Made by a program: the position numbers and the translations under genes. Below, piece by piece: positions 1 to 10,669 of a DNA stretch of 33,060 bases. The notes under the pieces are model-generated. The model saw nothing but the letters and a program-made list of their open reading frames with translations, made no database searches and was not told the DNA's origin. Each line of letters starts with the position of its first letter. Within the stretch, counting starts at the first letter, position 1. Source of the DNA: Rostrohypoxylon terebratum (Eukaryota; Ascomycota; Sordariomycetes; Xylariales; Hypoxylaceae); NCBI GenBank assembly GCA_022497145.1, contig MU386048.1, positions 1 to 33,060 of the forward strand. The letters are read 5' to 3'.

Positions 1-835
1 TAATAAAAAGGCGGTGACCTTGAACGCGAACGCGTCGCGATTGTGCCGTGGTCCACACCTGGTATGTGCACGTAACGGTGGATCGACTTATCGGGTCGAC
101 TATGAAGTTCTACCCAGAAGAGTCAACATCTTCAATATTAAAAACATCCTATCTGGTAAACGGTGATTATTTTGGCGAAACACTTTGGTCGTAGTGATTT
201 ACTTACTGAATTTTTAAGGCATCTCTAACATGAAAAGTAGGTACATACATAAGTGCACATGTTGATATATTCCTAACCTCAAATAATAGGTACTTAGGAT
301 AAATCTTACCAAAATACGAGCTTGGAACAAGAACCTAATGATTGCTTGCGTAGAATCACCTGAGAAGCACAGATTTATACCAATAGAATTACCTACTTGG
401 CGGCCTCAGATATTGTACACTTTTCCATTACACTACCTATAAAAAAGCCAACCGAGCACGGCTTGGAAGACAGTCAACGCCATCAAGTGCAATTCACGAT
501 CACCCAAGCGATTCAGAACCAGTATCAACTGGCGGGTCTTGAAAAGTCGAATTTGTATTCGGAACTACGAAAGTTAGAAAAAATGTACTCTACGTCATGA
601 AGGATTAAAAGAACGCTACAAGAAAATTCGTAACCCTTTTTTATATAAACCAGTCTATCCAGACCAATAACCTCAAACCGCCCCCTGTCCTGTGTACGCG
701 CGAACCCCAAGCTTCATATCCTCCGAATCGAACACCGTGATAGATCTCTCCTTTTTTCCCTTCCTTTCGTTCACCTGATACATGAAGAACAAGAAGGGAT
801 TCGTCAACCAACCAACGCCTCGTTCGTTACTTCCC
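1..835. other. Non-coding flank downstream of the cell-wall protein gene
   Basis: No gene can be supported here. A 67-codon open frame at 397-600 has no ATG start and matches no family I know. The last ~200 bases would be the 3' untranslated region and terminator of the minus-strand wall protein gene; a pyrimidine-rich stretch lies near 745-770. Confidence 0.5.
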
Positions 836-3499
836 TTATAGGAGGGCAGCGACGACAACGGCGGCGGCCACACCGGCGAAGCCGCGCTCTAGATGGCCGG
901 CGGCAGCGGTGACGATGGTGGGGTAGCCGGAAGGCGTGGTGGGAGTGGTGGTGACAGCCGGGGGAACGGAGTTGCCAGTGCCAACGGGAACACTAGGGTA
1001 GATGCTGGAGCTAGGAACGACGGTGGGGTAAGGAGGAACGACGGAAGTCGAGAGGGTGCTGGAACCACCGGTAGGGTACACTGGGTACGAGGCCGGAGAC
1101 GACGGGGTGTATGAGACAACCGGGGTGGAAGCAGGGGGAGGAACCTCGACAGAAGTCTCGTAAGAGGGGGGTGCAGCGGGAGAGCTGGGGGTGTTGGCAG
1201 GCTGGCTAGGGCTGGGGCCAACCGGAACAGACGTTTCAGCGGCCGGAGTAGTCGCGGGGACAACGGGAGTGGACGCAGGGTAAGTCGGAACGGCAGGAGT
1301 CTCAGTCACGGGGCAGATGGTGGTGCCAACAGTGATAATGTCAGTGGTCACGTGAGGCTGTTCAGGAGTGCCAGGGCAGTTGGTAACCTCAGGAGCGCAA
1401 GAGGTGATAGTGCGGACAGTCGTGGAGTAGATGGTGGAGGTAGAGTACAGGGGCTTCGTAGCGGTGGAGCTCAGGTATTGGGTAATGGTGGTAGAAGGAA
1501 GCTCACCAGTCCTGGTCGAGGAAATAGCAGTGCCAGGAGTAGAGACAGGGTATCCAGGAACAGTAGCAGGAGTGGTCTCAGTCTCAGTCACAGGGCAGAC
1601 GGTAGTGGTGAGAGGGATGGTCTCAGTCGTGACGTGAGGAACACCAGGGCAGTCTGTCACTGTAGGGGCGCACGAGGTAATGGTTCGCACCGTAGTCGTG
1701 TAGATGGTAGATGTAGTGACCGGGGGGGTTGAGCTAGAGGCCTCAGGGACAGGACCAGTGGGGTACCCAGGGATGGTAGCAGTGCTGGAGCTGACAGATG
1801 GTACAGGTCCGGTAGGGTATCCGGGCACACTGGCAGTGCTAGAGCTGGCGGGGAGAGACTCGGATCTGGTTACAGTCGTGATGGAGCTAATTGAAGGCAC
1901 GGGACCAGTAGGGTAACCGGGAATGCTAGCAGTGCTGGAAGTCACAGGCAGGCTCTCGGATCTGGACACAGTGGTGCTGGAGCTAGAGGCCTCAGGGACG
2001 GGACCAGTAGGGTAACCAGGAACGCTAGCAGTGCTGGAGCTGACCGACGGAGCAGGGCCGGTGGGGTAGCTAGGAATACTAGCAGTGCTGGAAATCACGG
2101 GCAGACTCTCGGACCTGGACACAGTGGTGCTAGAACTGAAAGAGGGAGCGGGGCCAGTAGGGTAGCCGGGAATACTGGGGGTGCTGGCCGGGACAGTCTC
2201 AGTGCTGGAGATGATGGTGCTAGAGCTGACCGAGGGAGCAGGACCAGTAGGGTAGCCAGGAATGCTAGCAGTGCTGGAGACTACGGGTAGGCTCTCAGAT
2301 CTAGATACGGTGGTGCTGGAGCTGAAAGAGGGAGTGGGGCCAGTAGGGTAGCCGGGAATACTGGCAGTGCTAGAGCTGACCGAGGCGGCAGGGCCAGTGG
2401 GATAGCCAGGGATGCTGGCGGTGCTGGAGATCACGGGCAGACTCTCAGACCGGGATACAGTGGTGCTGGAGATAACTGAAGGCACGGGACCAGTGGGGTA
2501 GCCGGGGGTAGAGACCGGCGTAGAGACGGTCTCGGTCACAGGGCACACAGTGGTGGTCAGAGGAACCGTCACTGTGGTAATGTGGGGAGTACCAGGGCAG
2601 TCAGTCACAGTGGGGTGGCAAGAAGTGACGGTAATCTCAGACGTCGTGTAGATGGTGGAGGTCGTGTACGCCGTGGTAGAGGCAGACGAGAAAGAGCCGC
2701 CGGGACCAGTGGGATATCCGGGAACAAAGGGGGTCGAAGTGCTCTCAACAGCGGTCGAGGCCGAAGAGGGTACAACTGGGTAGCCCGGGGTGGAGCTGAT
2801 AGAGACAACCGGCATCGAGGAAGTCGAAGCTAGAGTGCTGCTGGATCCACTGAAAGATCCGCCCGGGTACGTGGGGTACGACGGGATGGAGGCTGTGCTC
2901 GAGCTCACGGCCAAGGTAGAGCTGCGAGTCTTGGTGCTGACCTCACCACCCGGGTACGTAGGGTAACCCGGAATACTGGCGGTGCTAACGCTGGGAATGA
3001 CACTGGTGGAAGTGCTGATAATAATGGTGCTGCTGGATTCGCCGCCAACGGGGTAAGTCGGGTACGACGGGATGGAAAATGTGCTCGAGCTCACAGCCAA
3101 GGTAGAGCTGCGAGTCTCGGTGCTGACCTCACCACCCGGGTACGTAGGGTAGGACGGGATGGAGGCTGTGCTTGAGCTTACGGCCAAGGTAGAGCTGCGA
3201 GTCTCAGTGCTGACTTCACCGCCCGGGTACGTAGGGTAAGACGGAACACTCGCGGTCGCAGAAGTGACCGGGAGAGTGCTGGAGCGGACGAAGGTAGACG
3301 AGCTCTCGGCTTGCGTGGGGTAAGCCGGAGGAGTGCTCGTCTCGACGGTTGAGGTCGAATGCTCCGGCTGAGAAGGATACGATGGGTATTCAGGATAAGT
3401 CGGGTAGCCCCCTTCGGATACGGGGTAGTTACGCTTCTCCTCAGCACTGGCAGCGCCAGCGAGAGTGAGAGCCCCCAGGCTCAGAAATATTCCACGCAT
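836..3499 (-). CDS. Secreted Ser/Thr/Pro-rich repeat protein, probable GPI-anchored cell-wall protein
   Basis: One uninterrupted frame of 887 residues. The start is the ATG at 3499; the frame is open three codons further but without another ATG. Residues 1-20 form a signal peptide ending in ALA-type small residues (AGAASA), followed by EEKR, a likely Kex2 site. The C-terminus ends in a hydrophobic tail (GFAGVAAAVVVAALL) preceded by small residues, the pattern of a GPI-attachment signal. The body is almost entirely Ser, Thr, Pro, Tyr and Gly: YPTYP units near the N-terminus, then eleven YPTGP units alternating with five copies of a TTVSRSESLP-like segment. Three modules of the type SC-x-PTVTDCPG...TTTVCPVTE lie at about residues 285-325, 600-642 and 695-735 and hold the only nine cysteines I see in the mature chain. 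Such chains are normally heavily O-mannosylated and sit in the wall as adhesin or structural protein; the role here is inference. Family membership is clear only at this broad level. Confidence 0.9.
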   Translation of the reverse strand: MRGIFLSLGALTLAGAASAEEKRNYPVSEGGYPTYPEYPSYPSQPEHSTSTVETSTPPAYPTQAESSSTFVRSSTLPVTSATASVPSYPTYPGGEVSTETRSSTLAVSSSTASIPSYPTYPGGEVSTETRSSTLAVSSSTFSIPSYPTYPVGGESSSTIIISTSTSVIPSVSTASIPGYPTYPGGEVSTKTRSSTLAVSSSTASIPSYPTYPGGSFSGSSSTLASTSSMPVVSISSTPGYPVVPSSASTAVESTSTPFVPGYPTGPGGSFSSASTTAYTTSTIYTTSEITVTSCHPTVTDCPGTPHITTVTVPLTTTVCPVTETVSTPVSTPGYPTGPVPSVISSTTVSRSESLPVISSTASIPGYPTGPAASVSSSTASIPGYPTGPTPSFSSSTTVSRSESLPVVSSTASIPGYPTGPAPSVSSSTIISSTETVPASTPSIPGYPTGPAPSFSSSTTVSRSESLPVISSTASIPSYPTGPAPSVSSSTASVPGYPTGPVPEASSSSTTVSRSESLPVTSSTASIPGYPTGPVPSISSITTVTRSESLPASSSTASVPGYPTGPVPSVSSSTATIPGYPTGPVPEASSSTPPVTTSTIYTTTVRTITSCAPTVTDCPGVPHVTTETIPLTTTVCPVTETETTPATVPGYPVSTPGTAISSTRTGELPSTTITQYLSSTATKPLYSTSTIYSTTVRTITSCAPEVTNCPGTPEQPHVTTDIITVGTTICPVTETPAVPTYPASTPVVPATTPAAETSVPVGPSPSQPANTPSSPAAPPSYETSVEVPPPASTPVVSYTPSSPASYPVYPTGGSSTLSTSVVPPYPTVVPSSSIYPSVPVGTGNSVPPAVTTTPTTPSGYPTIVTAAAGHLERGFAGVAAAVVVAALL
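1740..2500 (-). repeat. Degenerate tandem coding repeat (YPTGP / SRSESLP cassettes)
   Basis: Inside the wall-protein gene the same cassettes recur many times at the DNA level, for example words like gggaccagtagggtagcc and agtgctggagctgac. Units differ by scattered substitutions and by presence or absence of the SRSESLP part, so copy number probably changes by recombination or slippage. Several antisense open frames here are by-products of the biased base composition, not genes. Confidence 0.8.
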
Positions 3500-3629
3500 T
3501 TTAGACAACCGGTACGATTCAAGGAAATAATTATTAAATTAGAAATCTAGTGTTAGCGAACGACGAGAAGCGATCGAGAATCAGGGCGAGCCGATGCTGC
3601 ACAAGCAAAACGAGTGACTTGAGCAACTG

Positions 3630-3635
3630 TTTATA
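3630..3635 (-). promoter_or_regulatory. TATA-like box of the wall-protein gene
   Basis: On the minus strand the sequence reads CCGTATAAACAG, about 131 bases upstream of the ATG at 3499. Position and wording fit a TATA box; there is no independent evidence of use. Confidence 0.35.
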
Positions 3636-5356
3636 CGGTGAAGCTGCCTAGAAGCTGATGGATGTAGAAGAAAAACAGCTTGGCTGGGAGCGCCTCTTTA
3701 TGTACAGACTTGCAGCAGAGTGACATCGCGCTGCGGTGGACCATAAGGGGTACATCTCAGCTGGGGCGTCGATACCAGTCAATCTCAACGTTCCATGGGC
3801 ACGAGCAGCCCCGTAAATTCCGTTAAGCTCGATCCATCACCTATCGACTCCACAAGAACGGTGAAGTAGGCTGACGTTGAGGCTGGCGCAAGGTTCTTAG
3901 TTCTCTGAATCCAATACGACAGGGACACGAGGTACCGAACGCCGATGCTCTAATGCTGGACTGGCATTGGTGCAAATCATGCGAGGGGCGTGCATGCCAA
4001 CTTGCAGACTTTGCCGTCTACCAATTGTCCCAACCGCTGGTAAGCTGGTCGTAACGCCGAATGTACTGTTACCTAACTGCCCAAGTCGGAATGGTGTCGA
4101 GAATGATTGGCTATTAGAGAAGCCCATGCAGATTTCCCAGAACGGCGTTAGCGCATGGAAGGAGACCAAAATTAGAACCCCCTAATTTCCCTTCGAATAC
4201 GATATTGGGATATCATGTAAGTACACATTAGTAGCATTACTAGTAGTACACTATTATACTATTATACGGGGTTCATTAGAAATTCATATCCAAAGAGCCG
4301 AACAGCGGTGATATTCTTTCAAAAGTGTGGAACTCACAAAGAGAACCCAGGCGAGGGTGTTCAGTGTTGACTGTTCACGGTTTGCCATGCGACCCGTACA
4401 GTAGTTCCCGTGTGACAGTCCCGAGAATCTTGCTCTGTAAACAACCTTCTAAGTTCTTACGACTGTCGAGAAACTACGTAGCAGAGAAGGCGAGATCTCG
4501 GTTGGCCAGCCGATCCCGGATTCAGAAGTTCGTCCCATCTTGGAATAAAGATGCTAATAAAAAGCCACCAGAATCCTCTAGAAGCTAGAACCACTTGAAC
4601 AACTGGTGTTGCGTTTTTTCTCTCGTAAGATGAGGAGACTAACAGCTAGCCCTCTTGCCATGATGCTTTCGTACATATCTTCGGACCGTATCCCACCGGT
4701 TGAAAGATTTGAAAAACTTGTTGTATTCTACTACTGTTGCAGTACTATGGCCTGAACAGCCAAGGCCCAAGATGATAGTGGCTGTACATGCCATGTTTGC
4801 TTACTTGCATCATACATAAAATTGATGCAGGTCGAATTGCTGGCTAAATCTTGAATCCTCAAGCCTCAGTCGTACGTATCTCCGCAGCTAACGGCATCTT
4901 GGGCTGTTCTAAACCTTCTGTTTTGGTTTCTTCTGTTTAATTGCCGAATCCTGATGGCTTCCTTCGCAATTGTTAGCGGAAGGTCTTCTAAAAGCCTATT
5001 CCAAAAGAGCAATTTGGGGGCAGAGACGCGGGTCGTTGGCGGTACTACCACACAATAGTATGGAAATAGCAAGCCATCAGATGCAACCAGTATAACGACG
5101 CGTGTAAAACACCTTGCCGCTTTTCCCCTGCTTTGTTTTTAATGATTCTTCTCTACTCTGCCTGTGTTACATAGTAGCATAGTATGATGGCTACTGTAGT
5201 CTGTAGCTAGGTAAGCAAGTAAGTAAATAGCGAGCAGTAGTATGCCTAGTGGTGTTGGATAGGCTATTACGAGATACTTGTCCACCATCCGAAGCGAGAA
5301 AAGACGTGGAAATGTGGCTCAGTAAGAATATGCATAAGTGATACTATTGGACTGAT

Positions 5357-5384
5357 CATCGGCCATCGGCCATCGGTCATCGAT
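5357..5384. repeat. Short tandem repeat, period 7 (CATCGGC)
   Basis: Four adjacent copies of CATCGGC-like units, the last two with single changes (CATCGGT, CATCGAT). A simple microsatellite-type tract in non-coding DNA. Confidence 0.75.
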
Positions 5385-5842
5385 TCCGCAAAACGTCGGA
5401 AATTATAACTTGCTATGGTAAGCAATAACTGACGAATAATCGACGCTGAGAAAGATGCCCGGCAAGGTACTAATAGTACTATGTAGATGTAGACCTGTCA
5501 ATTGCGTCTTTGTCATTATATTTTGGTTGTCTGGTATTACGAAGTAAGTCTCGCATGTATCGCGATGCTCTACGAATTTTGCTGCGTATCCTGCGTGTCC
5601 GTGCATGTATTGGTACATTTGGTAACCGAGCAGCCCGAACTTCGAAGTAAGGAATTGCGAAGGGGGTGAAGCTTGAAGCTTGAAAGAAAGAAAAAAAACG
5701 AAGATCGAATGCCGATTGCGTCGGACTAAGAACTTTCCCATTTTTCTCATACTGCCCTAATACTCCTTAAGCAATTACTCCCGGGTTCTTTCCGTTCTTT
5801 CTTTGCTTCCTTCCCATCTCTTTCCCGAAATCTCTACTTTTG

Positions 5843-5850
5843 TGACGTCA
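5843..5850. promoter_or_regulatory. CRE-like bZIP site TGACGTCA upstream of the DUF2237 gene
   Basis: A perfect 8-base palindrome, TGACGTCA, 333 bases before the proposed ATG of the DUF2237 gene. This is the classical binding site of ATF/CREB-type bZIP factors in fungi. Only the sequence match is seen; function is inferred. Confidence 0.35.
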
Positions 5851-6175
5851 CAATTTTGGGTATCGTGTTTCGTCTAGTAGTGTGCATTAGCTGTAGTTGT
5901 GCAGGATTAGTGCGTAATGCTTTTATCCCAATTTTTCAAGGTTTCTTATCAAGCCACCAATTATTGAGGGGTATCTTCTGGATCTTCTGAATCTCCTGAG
6001 GAAGATTCCGTCCATCTTCAAAAAACTTCTCGTGAAAAAAAGACAAAGAACACCAAAAAATTCGCAACCAAGTCGGCTCCCCTTACAAGCCCGACCCTAT
6101 CATATTAATTAGTCGCACAATCCGGAAATAGTTCAAGTGTCATACGAGCCGCACGTCCCTCTTCCAGAAAGAACT

Positions 6176-6746
6176 ATGGCGTCTAGCCCTCTGAATGGTA
6201 CGGGAAGCCAGAGAACCCGCATATTACCAAAGTACAACTCATCTAGTCTCCCCACAATTACGAGGCTAGGTACAGTAGTGCTTATTACACAGTCGCACTC
6301 AATGAATGATACTAACTTGCACGAAATGGTGTAATCCAGTCTTCAAGCAACCCCTTAGGCTGTTCTCCCACCAGCCCGCAACCGGCTTCTTCCGCGACGG
6401 CTACTGTCGTACCGGGGGTGGCATCGATCCGGGGAATCATGCGGTGGCCGGTGTTGTCACGGACGAGTTCCTCGACTACTCGGCCTCCCGGGGCAACGAC
6501 CTGAGGTCCATCGGTCTCAAGGGCGGCTGCAAGTGGTGTCTGTGCACCGCCCGGTGGCTCGAGGCCTACCAGGCCTACCGCATCGGCAAGGTCACCGTGT
6601 TAGGCGTTCCGCGGGTCGACCTAGAGGCCACCGAAGATAGCGCCTTGGACATGGTCGATTTGGACACCTTCAGGCAGTTTTCTGTCAGGCATGATCAGTC
6701 GAATGCGGGCAGTAGTAGCGGTGGGAACAGCAATGCCGCTCCGTAG
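6176..6746 (+). CDS. DUF2237 family protein (two exons, 142 aa)
   Basis: Exons 6176-6197 and 6340-6746; the 142-base intron has donor GTACGG, a perfect TACTAAC branch site near 6310-6316 and acceptor CCAG. The join is in frame and restores the family's N-terminus: MASSPLNVFKQPLRLFSHQP, matching the usual 'NVLG.PL..CS..P' opening. Then follow the family signatures TGFFRDGYC, VTDEFLDYSASRGNDL, KWCLCTARWLEAYQA and VDLEATEDSALDMV. The stretch between GNDL and the WCLC motif is shorter than in the bacterial proteins I know, and a Ser/Gly/Asn-rich tail of about 20 residues is added at the C-terminus. DUF2237 proteins are small, cysteine-containing and widespread in bacteria, with no established function. 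The second exon is much more GC-rich than its flanks, as for the other genes here. A bacterial origin is possible but not shown. Confidence 0.88.
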
Positions 6747-9700
6747 GTAAATATGGAGTGGGTGCATCAAGGGATATGCAGGTCGGCCATTATACAGGTC
6801 ATCGAACTCAACACATGATATGACCTTAGCCCGCTGCTATGGTACTGACGTAGGTGGCGGATCATATCACCTCGATCTCGGCTTGTTTTACCGTGAGATA
6901 CGGCTTTCAGACTAGGCACAAGTATAACTAGGTAGTATATCAATCGAGTAACTTAGCTGGAATCTACCTAACTAAAACTTCCCATCGAAGATCAAGCATG
7001 TGCTATGTAAGCATGCGCTTGAATTTCCCTGTTGAGGCATAATGGTAGGTCGGGACCTGATCAATCCGCGTAAACTCACCATCCCACCGGAGAACCATAA
7101 GTAAACACGGCAGCTTTGATCCTTCGGGATGTAAGATCAGCAGCGAAGGAAGAGAGCTTATGTCTCGGATGATGCCGTTAATTTCCCATCCGCCTCACCG
7201 GAACACCTTCGGAACAGCTACCGAAACATGTCACACAAGATGATAGGTTGCTGTTGTGGTCGCGCACTAGGTTAGGTTGGTTATCCGGTCTCGCTGGCCA
7301 GTCGGGTCGTGTGAACCGGTAGATGAGTTGGATGAGATTAGCGAAGATGGCCTCAGTTTACATATCACCTACAAATATCTACGAGTGCCATCCATGCGTG
7401 GTTGATTTCATGTCACATGGAAACGACTCAACCAAGGACAGATCTGCACCAATATGCGACACGCTCGAATTGTATGTGGTGACGTCTTGGGCGGTTATTT
7501 TGGCGCTTGAACGGTCAATCTACTATGTAGGTAGGTAGTATTTTAGCCGCCGACATCATTTCACTCTTTTAACTCAAAAGCGCGGAGGCTACCCTACATA
7601 ACTTATCTAAGCGCAAATCTTCCAATCTAGCACTGAGCTCGCGGCTGGATATAGTAGTTTGCGCGGCAAAAGCATACTGCCTAAATCCCAAGCAGTGAAA
7701 GTTGGAAGATGAGAATAGGGGCTACGGTTTTACAAGAGCGTAGGTCAGAATAAAGGCCTCCAATTCAATTGCGCCTCGTCGGGAATCGACCGATTCGTCC
7801 AGATTTCATCTTGATAAAAGTTTCAGGGACTTTATGGCGCCCGGAGTTTGTCTTTGCATATTGGGGTTATCTAGGCCTGCGAATTGAGGAATTGAGTTCA
7901 TTTAGTGCGTTCGGCATTCCCCAAATCTGCAGATAACGGCTGCGCATGGTAGGCGTCCTGGCGTCTTAGGCTTAGGTTGTGCGACAGATAGCCGACGAAA
8001 TCGTCGGTCGATTGGGCATGATGCCCTTCTTGAGACGACTGTCATCACCCAATGATTGATGGGAATGTGCCGAGTTTTGTTATTGTTGTCTCGCCCTTGA
8101 TATTGAGTCTATAGTCGCTAGAGACGATGATCAAGAAGAAGCGGATTGATAGGTGACGATGATGCATTCTCGTCATGATATTGGTATGATTTGGTGCCCC
8201 TGATTTTTTTTTCATGGTGTAGAGGCGTCCGAAATGTCCAAAAGAGCTTCAAGGTTTTATTTCACCCTTTTCAGTGCATGATGCGGGCGGAAGCACTCAA
8301 CTTGGCAGGTGAAACGGTGAGATCATCCGGGATTGGCTAAAAAGCTCTCCTTTAACGGACATTTGTTAGTGAGTAGCAAGTAGAAAGTGAGGTATCATCA
8401 TGAATGAGAACAAGAACAGGAAAACAACATTTCTTGGACAGCATCGTGGTATAGTCATGATATACTAGTGACAGAAGTGAGGTGATCGAGTATTTAATAG
8501 GAAAATAGAGGAGCTGGAATGTGCCGACGTCGACAAGTTGCAGATTAGCGGTTTCACATTGAAGGACGAGACTACTAGGTATGTACTATACTACATAGTA
8601 TGTACTAGATTCAGGCGACGAACTGGCAGACTGGCGATTGGATCCTGTCCACGCGGCTGCAAGGATTCTAGGGGGTAACATCGTGGCATATTTAGGCTTC
8701 AACTGAACACATTCCGATGCTCTTGAAAGTTTGATGACTCTTGGGCATTTTCGATGTGAGATGCTGTGTAATCTATGTAGATGCTTGGCTGTGCGGTTTT
8801 CTTGCTCTGGTACTCGATATTCTTATAGGATATCCGTGAGTTTCTCGGAATATGCGAGGCCAATGCTTGACTCTGGACTCTCGGTCAGTCTCGACTCCTT
8901 GGCATATCCGACCAGCCCGACTACGTGAACCGCCTTATGCTTGTGTATCGCAGTCTTGCTTCGACCACCAAAATCAGAATTGATCGAGAAAAACTCGGAA
9001 CTCTCCCTTGATTGTAATGGAATGTTCATATTGACTGCACTGCCAAATTATCAATCTTAAACTACTGTAGGTCTGTGTTATCAAGAATCGCTCGAGGTCC
9101 TAGGCGTCAAATAGATGATTTAAAAACGCACTATCAGTCTTAGCTGCAGTTTTAAAAGAAGGGAGATCGTCAGATGCGGGTGCGGCGCGTGAATGGGCAG
9201 GTGGGTTTTAAGACAACACAAGACAACCCTTGTGTCAGTAGGTAATACCTGATAATTGGATTTGTTTAATCGGTGAAACAGGCAGGGGAAATGTTGAAAT
9301 GATAAATACCTAGGTCCTACCTACATAGTACCTACATAACATTGAAATCATCGATTCTTCGGGGTGCGCGATATATATACATAGTAAGTAGCCTGGAGGT
9401 GTATAAATATGATAATGCATGGATCAATATCGAATAATTCTCGAATAATATTTACCTGGCTAACTTTATCTAGAAAAATGCCGAGCTTCCATGGCAGTTG
9501 AGATCTGTGCTGTTGCTCATTTGAGTTCTTAGCACGATAGATTGTTCTATATTTCTTACAGAAAATGCGTGTATAATATGTGGGGTTGACGTGTTCCTGC
9601 TGGTTCCTGCGCCGGACTCCAAACAGATGATCCAATCAGGCGAGACTATTAAGGGATCGCTGGTACCTGAACACTCCACATCAGCAGTCGCTAGCCCGCT

Positions 9701-10669
9701 TCGGGAGCTAGATGGTCCAATAACCTACCCTGGTTTGGGTACAGAGGTACCCGGTCTAATCCCTAAAACGTTCAAACGTTCAAACGTTCTTCTTGGCTAC
9801 AGCAAAGATCATGTGGAAGTGGGAAGTGGTTATCGGTTCTCTTTTTTTTTTAGGGATCATCGAAGGGAGCGACGAGTCTTAGTCCCCTATTTTTCCAGCT
9901 TCACAAGGTCTCACTTTTAGCTTTTGAGTTTGCGTACTTGCCTACATCTAACGCTTCGGACAATTTTTTTGAGACAATTCATTGACTTTTCCCCAAGTTT
10001 CGTCCATCAATTCCCACATATCGGACCCTGGAAGTGGTTTCCATTAATCAAGCCAGGCCAATCCCTCCTTTAGTAGTGCCTTTTTCTGTTCAACCTTGAA
10101 CCTGTTCTTCCCCCTTCCATTCCATCCCCTTGTTCCAACGCTCGTTTCTATCGTCTATTGTCTATCGTCAAAATCTTTCCGCGAGCGGTGCTCCAAACAA
10201 ACCTCATACGTCTTAAATGACTATTTCTAATACTTTAATTCATCGAAATTTCTAATTATAAATGCATTTGCCCGAATTGTCCTAATTCTCTGTCGCGAAT
10301 CTTGGTTCGCTGACATAAAATCGGGATTTCTACGAGGATTATCGATCGAGATACGAACGAGAATCAACAATTAATTGACAATCCACGGGCGTGAACGAAT
10401 CAGGCCTTGGTCCTTTCGGGACCTTGCGCAATTCTGGAAAATAAAAGGTTGACGGGAACCAATTATATCACGGAGTCAATCATCGAATGAGGACAGGGGA
10501 AAGGTACAGTCAAGACGGACACTTATGATTAATTTGTGCTGCGTATGGCAACCCCCCGTCTCTGCTGTCGTCCGACCTTACCTTGTTCACCCTGCTCGAC
10601 CTGTTTAACCTGTTCAACGTCACTCGAGCCCGGCCGACTTGACCAACACGACCAAATTCAAACCGAGTG
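6747..10669. other. Long intergenic region and leader of the Sec7 gene
   Basis: I find no supported gene in these 3.9 kb. Open frames at 7323-7538, 8731-8928 and 9591-9920 are short and show no family motif. The part from about 10,080 to 10,200 is rich in C and T, as fungal promoters and 5' leaders often are, and probably belongs to the Sec7-domain gene. A T9 run near 8206-8214 follows a stretch with weak C/D-box-like words, but no convincing small RNA could be built. Confidence 0.5.
9767..9790. repeat. Three-copy 8-base repeat (AACGTTCA)
   Basis: AACGTTCA occurs twice and AACGTTCT once, back to back. Each unit contains the palindrome AACGTT. It lies about 0.9 kb upstream of the Sec7-domain gene; no function is evident. 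Confidence 0.7.

Larger units (their letters stand above)
3500..6175. other. Intergenic region without a recognisable gene
   Basis: This separates two divergently transcribed genes, so it holds both promoters. Short open frames (for example 3897-4169 minus, 4325-4588 plus, 5403-5750 minus) lack family features and sensible splice context. The 115-codon frame at 5403-5750 does begin with ATG but I recognise nothing in it. A four-copy 7-base repeat and a palindromic CRE-like site are listed separately. Confidence 0.5.

Noticed and set aside
397..600. Open frame of 67 codons ending LEKMYSTS
   Set aside because: No ATG start, no splice context identified and no family likeness.
889..3447. Several antisense or other-frame open frames across the wall-protein gene
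   Set aside because: They arise from the biased repeat composition of the real gene and have arginine-rich, unnatural sequences.
5403..5750. 115-codon minus-strand frame with ATG
   Set aside because: No recognisable domain, no supporting context; could be chance at this base composition.
7780..7800. tRNA B-box-like word GGTCGATTCCC on the minus strand
   Set aside because: It departs from the GGTTCGAxTCC consensus and no acceptor or anticodon arm fits around it.
8100..8215. Possible C/D-box small RNA before a T9 run
   Set aside because: Boxes are imperfect (GTGACGA, CTGA) and no terminal stem could be formed.
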